From assembly GCA_014874385.1 (NCBI GenBank), contig JACWAE010000118.1, positions 1 through 64,000 of the forward strand: DNA of 64,000 nucleotides. The letters are read 5' to 3'. Origin of the DNA: Dehalococcoidia bacterium (lineage in GTDB: Bacteria > Chloroflexota > Dehalococcoidia > SZUA-161). The notes beneath the pieces were generated by a model. The model was not told the DNA's origin. It worked only from the letters and a program-made list of their open reading frames with translations, and did no database searches. Shown piece by piece: positions 58,341 through 64,000 of this stretch (position 1 is its first letter; each line of letters opens with the position of its first letter). A program made the translations under genes and the position numbers.

Positions 58341-59159
58341 CTACCCTTGAGCCACCACGAAATTTCTCAACGTTCCAACCCCCTCTATGCTGACCTCGAC
58401 CACATCGCCCGGACTCATTCTGCCGATGCCCGATGGAGTTCCCGTAGCGATAATATCGCCCGGCAGCAATGTCATCACGCCCGAGATGAAACTCACCACC
58501 TCGGCAACACCGAAGATAAGGTCGCTGGTGCAAGCAGACTGCCGAATCTCTCCGTTCAGGCAGGTCTCAAGCTTCAGGTCATTCGGGTCGACATCAGTCT
58601 CAATCCAGGGGCCTATGGGGGCAAAGGTGTCATAACCCTTGGCCCTGGTCCACTGACCATCCGCTTTCTGGATATGGCGCTCGGTCACATCATTAACACA
58701 AGTATAGCCCAGAATATAACCCTCGACCCTATCACTTGGTACATCCTTCGCCTTCCTGCCGATAACGACGCCCAACTCGCCTTCGTAGTCAACCCTACTC
58801 GAACCACGGGGCAAGACTATTTTATCGTCTGGCCCTATGACCGCCGTAGATGGTTTAAGGAAGATGAGCGGCACCGAAGGCAGAGCCATTTTAATCTCTG
58901 GGGCATGGCGACCGTAGTTCAGCCCCAGGGCCACTATCTTCGAAGGAACACATGGGGCAAGCAATCTCACTTCATCAAGCCTGTAGGTGCTCCCCTCGAA
59001 CTTGAAGGAACCGACCGAACCCTTAAATCCGGCAAACGGGCTGCCTCGAAAGCACCGTATAGTATTATCGCCCTCCAATATGCCGTACTTGATTTTGCCT
59101 TGAGCAGCGAAGCGAACGATGCGCAAAATTACCTCCTCTTTGTAGCCTATTATAACCAC
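58341..59159 (-). CDS. fumarylacetoacetate hydrolase family protein
   Basis: [37 protein letters not shown]. Confidence 0.9.
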   Translation of the reverse strand: MVIIGYKEEVILRIVRFAAQGKIKYGILEGDNTIRCFRGSPFAGFKGSVGSFKFEGSTYRLDEVRLLAPCVPSKIVALGLNYGRHAPEIKMALPSVPLIFLKPSTAVIGPDDKIVLPRGSSRVDYEGELGVVIGRKAKDVPSDRVEGYILGYTCVNDVTERHIQKADGQWTRAKGYDTFAPIGPWIETDVDPNDLKLETCLNGEIRQSACTSDLIFGVAEVVSFISGVMTLLPGDIIATGTPSGIGRMSPGDVVEVSIEGVGTLRNFVVAQG

Positions 59160-59305
59160 ATCTGTATACCTTATTCCACAGGCAATTCAGAGCATCCGTC
59201 CAGGATTTAATTGTGAAAGCACATCGGAAAAAGTTGACAAAGAACAAACCTTTATGATATACGCAACGCAAGCGCAGCCAATGGCTGCAAAAGGAGGTAT
59301 CAGGC

Positions 59306-60088
59306 ATGGGAAGACTGGAAGGAAAAGTTGCCATCATAACCGGCGCAGGCCAGGGGGTAGGCAGAGGCATAGCCCTGGCATTCGCTAAAGAAGGAGCCGG
59401 GGTAGTCATCGCCGAGATAAATCCAGAAACCGCCAAAGCCGTTGCTGGAGAAATCAAGCAGCTTGGGGCAGAAGCGCTCGCGGTGGTTTGCGATGTCGGT
59501 GACGAGAAACAAGTCAAGAAAATGGTCACCAGGGCTGCCAAGAAGTTCGGTCCCATCGACATCCTGGTGAACAACGCGCAGAGATGGACCGGCGGGTCAG
59601 CGTATCACCTGAGCTCTCCCATAGAATCGTTACCCGAGGAATGGTGGGACATGGCTTTTCAGAGCGGCGTCAAGGGCACTTGGTATTGCTGTAAAGCCGT
59701 TTTCCCCTACATGAAGGACAGAGGCGGCAAGATAATCAACTTCGCCTCTTATATGGGCGTTGTGGGACTGGAAGGCTCTGTTGACTACAACTCCAATAAG
59801 GAAGCCATTCGCGGCTTCTCCAGGACCGCAGCGCGTGAGTGGGGCAAATACAAGATCAGTGTGAACGTAATCTGCCCTTCAGCCCTGACACCGTCGATGA
59901 TAGCCTATGGTATGGCCTTCCCTGACAAGATAGAGGAAATGACCAAAGAGATGGAGAAAATCCCTTTGAAGCGCGTGGGAGACCCCGAAAAGGACATCGG
60001 CCCTGTAGCTGTTTTCCTGGCCTGCTCCGATTCGGATTTCGTCACCGGGCAGACCTTGATGGTCGACGGCGGCCTTCACATGTTCTAA
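59306..60088 (+). CDS. short-chain dehydrogenase/reductase
   Basis: VAIITGAGQGVGRGIALAFAKEGA; C-terminal GQTLMVDGGLHMF. Possible degenerate catalytic region (VDYNSNKEA). Confidence 0.88.
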   Translation: MGRLEGKVAIITGAGQGVGRGIALAFAKEGAGVVIAEINPETAKAVAGEIKQLGAEALAVVCDVGDEKQVKKMVTRAAKKFGPIDILVNNAQRWTGGSAYHLSSPIESLPEEWWDMAFQSGVKGTWYCCKAVFPYMKDRGGKIINFASYMGVVGLEGSVDYNSNKEAIRGFSRTAAREWGKYKISVNVICPSALTPSMIAYGMAFPDKIEEMTKEMEKIPLKRVGDPEKDIGPVAVFLACSDSDFVTGQTLMVDGGLHMF

Positions 60089-60158
60089 GTGATATAATTT
60101 TTATAATAAGCCTTTTTCAAATATAATCAGCTCCAGCTCGAGAAAAGAAGGTGCCTTA

Positions 60159-60386
60159 ATGCCAGACGAGGCAAAGTTCAGATGCGGAGCACTGTACTGC
60201 AGCCAGTGTCAGAGAACCTTCTATTACCGTATGCACATGCTGCCTGACCAGCCGGACAATGAGGTCTACAAATGCCCTGAGTGCGGCCATGAGTTGCAGG
60301 AGGTGCTTGCCGATAACTTCCTGGACAGCACAGAGGAGACACTTCAGGTGCTGCAGCAGCTCGACGAAGAATTCAGGGAGAGTTGA
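60159..60386 (+). CDS. zinc-ribbon hypothetical protein
   Basis: YCSQCQRTFYYRMHM...YKCPECGHELQEVL. Confidence 0.6.
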   Translation: MPDEAKFRCGALYCSQCQRTFYYRMHMLPDQPDNEVYKCPECGHELQEVLADNFLDSTEETLQVLQQLDEEFRES

Positions 60387-60417
60387 AAGAAAGTACACGC
60401 AGTAGAGCATACTGCGC

Positions 60418-61167
60418 CTACAGCTCTTTCGCCTTGAAGACCTGCCAGCCGATTACAGTTACTATGATTATCAGAGCCAGGCTGACTGCCAGCACCCACC
60501 AGGTATTCGGGCCTCCCGACGAAGCTATATTGTCCGCCCAATTCAGCAGAGCGCCCGGACTGTAGTACTTCATCCCCGGCAGCCCGGCAGTCGCTTCTAT
60601 GATGACCAGAGTAACCAGAGACAGTCCTCCTGCCACTATCGGGGTTTTAACAAACCCGCTGTACATTACCGTAACTGCAAGGCAGAACAACAGGAAGAGC
60701 GCCCCCAGCAGGTTGGCTACGAAGAAATCGAGTCCTCCCGGGTTGCCAAAGAGCACCACGGTGTACAGGTAGCAGCCCCCGGCCCCCACCACTATGGCTA
60801 CGCCGAAGGTCACCGCTAGGGCAGCTAGTTTGGCCAGGATAAAGCTGCCGCAGCCTACCGGCTTGCTCAGCGTCATGGCAGCCGTGCCTGACTCCCTTTC
60901 AGTGGCTACCGAGCCCATAGCCACCAGTATCGCCACAATCAATCCTAATTGTCCCAGACTGCTAATATACGATTGGACTGCATCTACAGCGGTGAACTCA
61001 GGGATACCTATGGCCACATTCTCAGCAGGCACGAGCGCATGAAGATATTTCAACAGCAAAGGTGTAATCAGGCCAAAGATGAAGAACACAGCGACCACTA
61101 TGAGAAAGCGGTACGTCCGGAGCTGGCCTTTGAACTCCTTCCTGAATAGAACGAAAAAGCTGGACAT
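60418..61167 (-). CDS. ABC-2 type permease
   Basis: Six-TM ABC-2-like protein next to ATPase. Confidence 0.82.
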   Translation of the reverse strand: MSSFFVLFRKEFKGQLRTYRFLIVVAVFFIFGLITPLLLKYLHALVPAENVAIGIPEFTAVDAVQSYISSLGQLGLIVAILVAMGSVATERESGTAAMTLSKPVGCGSFILAKLAALAVTFGVAIVVGAGGCYLYTVVLFGNPGGLDFFVANLLGALFLLFCLAVTVMYSGFVKTPIVAGGLSLVTLVIIEATAGLPGMKYYSPGALLNWADNIASSGGPNTWWVLAVSLALIIIVTVIGWQVFKAKEL

Positions 61168-62108
61168 CAGTCCTTCCTGTTTCCCACAAGTTCGATAAAC
61201 ACTTCCTCCAGCGTGGGCAGCACCATCTGGTACTGGCGCATAGTGAGCCCGCTTCCGGCTATTATCCTGGGAAGCTCCACCTTTGCCGTAGCTATGTCGC
61301 GGGCAGTTACCCTGAGCTTGAACAGATTGCCGTCTTCCCCGGCACTCACCTTCTCCACCCAGGGCAGCGACTCAAGCAGCCTGACAAAAGGAGTGGCTGC
61401 CTCCTCGAACTCTATTTCGAAAACAGGGTGGGCGAAACGCTGGCGCAACTCCTCGACTCCAGATTCAACCACGAGCCTGCCTCTGTCTATGATGCCCACG
61501 GTGTCGCAAACCCGCTCCACATCGGCGAGGATGTGGCTCGACATGAAGATAGTGGTCGCCTGCTCCTTGAGCCGAACAAGGGTATCCAGCACCTCAGCCC
61601 TGCCCAGGGGGTCGAGCGCAGAGCAGGGCTCGTCCAGAAAGAGCACTGCGGGCTTGTTCATCAGAGCCTGTGCGATGCCCAGTCTCTGCCTCATCCCTCG
61701 CGAATAGCCGCTTATTCGACGCGAAGCATCGCGGGATAAATCTACCAGTTCCAGCAACTCGCTGCACCGTTTTACGATATCTCGGGAGGATAAACTGAAG
61801 AGCCGCCCCACAAAAGTGAGGTATTCCTTCGCCGTCATCCAGTTGTAGAAGGCAGGCTCCTCGGGGAGATAGCCTATCCTGCTTTGAAGAGAACGCGAGT
61901 GTGAGACAACTTCTTCGCCCGCTACCCACGCCCTGCCGCTAGTCGGCCTGCTCAGGCCGGTGAATATCTTGAGGGCTGTGGTCTTGCCTGCCCCGTTAGG
62001 CCCCAGAAAGCCGAAGATAACCTTATCTTCGATGGTCAGGTCAAGGTTGTCCAGAGCGACAACACTGCCGTAGTGCTTGGTGAGGCCCTGGCAACTAATG
62101 GCTGGCAA
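61167..62108 (-). CDS. ABC transporter ATP-binding protein
   Basis: [47 protein letters not shown]. Confidence 0.93.
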   Translation of the reverse strand: MPAISCQGLTKHYGSVVALDNLDLTIEDKVIFGFLGPNGAGKTTALKIFTGLSRPTSGRAWVAGEEVVSHSRSLQSRIGYLPEEPAFYNWMTAKEYLTFVGRLFSLSSRDIVKRCSELLELVDLSRDASRRISGYSRGMRQRLGIAQALMNKPAVLFLDEPCSALDPLGRAEVLDTLVRLKEQATTIFMSSHILADVERVCDTVGIIDRGRLVVESGVEELRQRFAHPVFEIEFEEAATPFVRLLESLPWVEKVSAGEDGNLFKLRVTARDIATAKVELPRIIAGSGLTMRQYQMVLPTLEEVFIELVGNRKD

Positions 62109-62113
62109 AGGGG

Positions 62114-62323
62114 TTACTCCTCCTCACGCCCCAAAACGAAGTAGAGAATAGGCCCGAAAAACTCGAATACCACTATGATAATTCCCCACAGCAACTTACT
62201 GCCGCCCCTGACATGCTTTCTTTTCACCAAGTCATATAAGGCAAAACCGAGAAGACCGAGCTCCACCAGCACCAGAGGGACGAGAAGCGCTATTAGCTGT
62301 CCCACATTCACGTTGTCGTTCAT
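62114..62323 (-). CDS. PLDc_N-type membrane protein
   Basis: Short two-TM protein, LLWGIIIVVFEFFGPILYFVLGREEE. Confidence 0.72.
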   Translation of the reverse strand: MNDNVNVGQLIALLVPLVLVELGLLGFALYDLVKRKHVRGGSKLLWGIIIVVFEFFGPILYFVLGREEE

Positions 62324-63726
62324 TCAATGCCTCTTTTGAACTCGGAGTACCGCACAAGCGCGCCGAGCGCCTTTACAGAAGTCTCCTGGTCAGTATAAGT
62401 CGGCACCCTCAGCCCCTCCAATTGTCGTGATATGTCCTCAATTAGAGACAGCTTCGTGCCATAAAACCAGACTGTTAAGGGTTTCGAGACACGCTTCATT
62501 AGCCGCTCGAACATCTGCACAATGTATGATGCCGGCGCCATCGTGCCAACGTAGAGGATGATAGTAGCGCAATCCACGTTGGTATCATCGAGGACTGTGG
62601 CTATTACTTCCTCCTGGAGGGACATGGGGTCATCTACCGTAGATAGTGGCGGGCCCAAATCAATCGGATTCCTGGCCAGCCTGGGAGACAGCCTCGCCAA
62701 CTTCTCCAATGTAGCATCAGTATATCTGGAGATCGTCAGTCCCGACTCAACCGCCGCATCGGCTGCCACCACGCCTGCACCTCCGCTGTGGCTGATAATA
62801 GCGATCCGGTTGCCCAACGGCAAGGAATGGTATGCGAAGACCTTGGGTATGTCCCAGAATTCCTGCCAGGTATTCACCCGGATCACGCCCGCCTGCCGAA
62901 TCGCGTTGTCGTAGATTAGGTCATTTACCAACAGAGAGCCGGTGTGAGATGCGGAGGCTCTGGCTCCCGCTTCGCTCCGCGCAGGTTTAAAAATTATCAG
63001 CGGCTTGCGGTCTACAAAGCTTCGAGCTGCATTAAGGAAGTCGCGCCCATTCTTCACATCTTCGATATGCAGGGCAGCTACCTTCGTCTCCTTGTCGGCT
63101 GCCAGGTAATTAAGCAGGTCAACCTCATTGACATCGCACTTATTGCCCACATCGCACATTTTGCTGATAGGATAGCCCCTATCCCCAATAGGTTGGCATT
63201 GGGGAAGGACAATGCCTGTCTGGCTGCAGTACGCTATCCCTCCCCTTCTAACCTTATCGTACCCGAAAGGATAAGGGATAGTCGTGAAGCCGTTAGCAGC
63301 ATTGAAAACGCCGACTGTATTTGGTCCCACGATGCGAATGCCCCTCTGCGTTGTTATGTCAACCAATTGCTGTTGGAGTTTAGCTCCTTCGCCGCCTGCG
63401 TCTGCGAAATTCTCGGATACAATAACCGCAGCCTTCACCCCCTTCCGAGTACATTGCTCTATGATCGTCGGCACTGTGGAGGGAGGAGTAATCACAACAG
63501 CTAAATCAACAGGGTCAGCTATCTCATTCACAGTCTGATAGGCTCTCATCCCCAGGACTTCAGTGCATGAAGGGTTGACAGGGTAAAGCCTGCCGGTGAA
63601 GCCGAAGTCCAGCATGTTCTTCAGCGCCCAGTAGCCATGCCCCATCCCATCTTTTAGCGAGCCTAGTACGGCCACGGTGCGGGGCTCAAAAAATGGCCAC
63701 AGGTCGCTTCCATTCCTTGATTTCAT
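62320..63726 (-). CDS. CoA-binding / ADP-forming acyl-CoA synthetase alpha-like protein
   Basis: N-terminal CoA-binding domain, IRIVGPNTVGVFN, IAIISHSGGAGVVAADA. Confidence 0.82.
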   Translation of the reverse strand: MKSRNGSDLWPFFEPRTVAVLGSLKDGMGHGYWALKNMLDFGFTGRLYPVNPSCTEVLGMRAYQTVNEIADPVDLAVVITPPSTVPTIIEQCTRKGVKAAVIVSENFADAGGEGAKLQQQLVDITTQRGIRIVGPNTVGVFNAANGFTTIPYPFGYDKVRRGGIAYCSQTGIVLPQCQPIGDRGYPISKMCDVGNKCDVNEVDLLNYLAADKETKVAALHIEDVKNGRDFLNAARSFVDRKPLIIFKPARSEAGARASASHTGSLLVNDLIYDNAIRQAGVIRVNTWQEFWDIPKVFAYHSLPLGNRIAIISHSGGAGVVAADAAVESGLTISRYTDATLEKLARLSPRLARNPIDLGPPLSTVDDPMSLQEEVIATVLDDTNVDCATIILYVGTMAPASYIVQMFERLMKRVSKPLTVWFYGTKLSLIEDISRQLEGLRVPTYTDQETSVKALGALVRYSEFKRGIE

Positions 63727-63781
63727 CAGAAACCTCGCACGTCGGTACTACTTGTCAGCCGCGGTAGAGAAAGGCTAAAAG

Positions 63782-64000
63782 CTACTTTTGAGTTTTTCTG
63801 GTTAAAGGAGCTTTGACAAAAAGGGCACAATTCAGGTAGAGCCGGGATGCCTGCACTACCTGGCGAAAGTCCACTGATTCCTCCGCAGTGTGGGCCGTCT
63901 CCAGACGTCCCGGCCCCAGTATAATAGGGTCTACCCCCGCAGCCCAGAGCACATTCCCATCGGAATGGCTTCTGAAGTCCTGGGGCTCCCACGGCAGAGA
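63782..64000 (-). CDS. M20-family peptidase C-terminus (partial, runs off window)
   Basis: - strand reads DFRSHSDGNVLWAAGVDPIILGPGRLETAHTAEESVDFRQVVQASRLYLNCALFVKA..K*. Confidence 0.65.
   Translation of the reverse strand, partial: SLPWEPQDFRSHSDGNVLWAAGVDPIILGPGRLETAHTAEESVDFRQVVQASRLYLNCALFVKAPLTRKTQK

Noticed and set aside
58347-59210. 287-aa + strand ORF
   Set aside because: Antisense to the well-supported FAH-family gene; the translation has no family character.
1-64000. tRNA or rRNA genes, including an attachment-site tRNA next to the recombinases
   Set aside because: I found no convincing tRNA cloverleaf or rRNA sequence by eye; tRNAscan-SE would be decisive.

Overview
A 64 kb bacterial chromosome segment. 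Gene content suggests Chloroflexota (Dehalococcoidia-like), which is inference. Positions 1 to about 11.6 kb are accessory: IS3-type transposase debris, a duplicated small-gene and iteron-like region, a prim-pol/D5-type replication protein, a tyrosine recombinase, a large serine recombinase and several small zinc-ribbon proteins. The rest is mostly core: hypE/hypD/hypC/hypF; phoB-phoR-arsC-like-pstSCAB-phoU; serA and a class V aminotransferase; an HNH protein; a pantothenate operon (DUF2520-panD-panB-panC); surE; ppdK, alpha-glucan phosphorylase, class II aldolase and 6-phosphofructokinase; an unusual GAF-nuclease-like-HPRT fusion; kdpFABCDE; FGGY kinase, dehydrogenase, DUF362, radical SAM, CutA, FAH and SDR genes; an ABC-2 exporter and an acyl-CoA synthetase-like gene. 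The strongest candidate novelty is a pair of nearly identical, convergent ~120-nt small-RNA genes (about 42519-42675 on + and 44595-44752 on -). Each has its own TTGACA-N17-TAyATT promoter and a closing stem plus T-run, carries seven GGA motifs, and the pair flanks the HPRT-fusion locus. Other notable signals: a tandem hairpin leader with terminator before the pantothenate operon (consistent with the pan RNA motif), a three-copy GTTCAAA array with conserved 20/47/50 bp spacing, and 11-bp-period direct repeats upstream of the arsC-like/pst and kdp operons. All calls come from reading sequence and translations; no database search was run.
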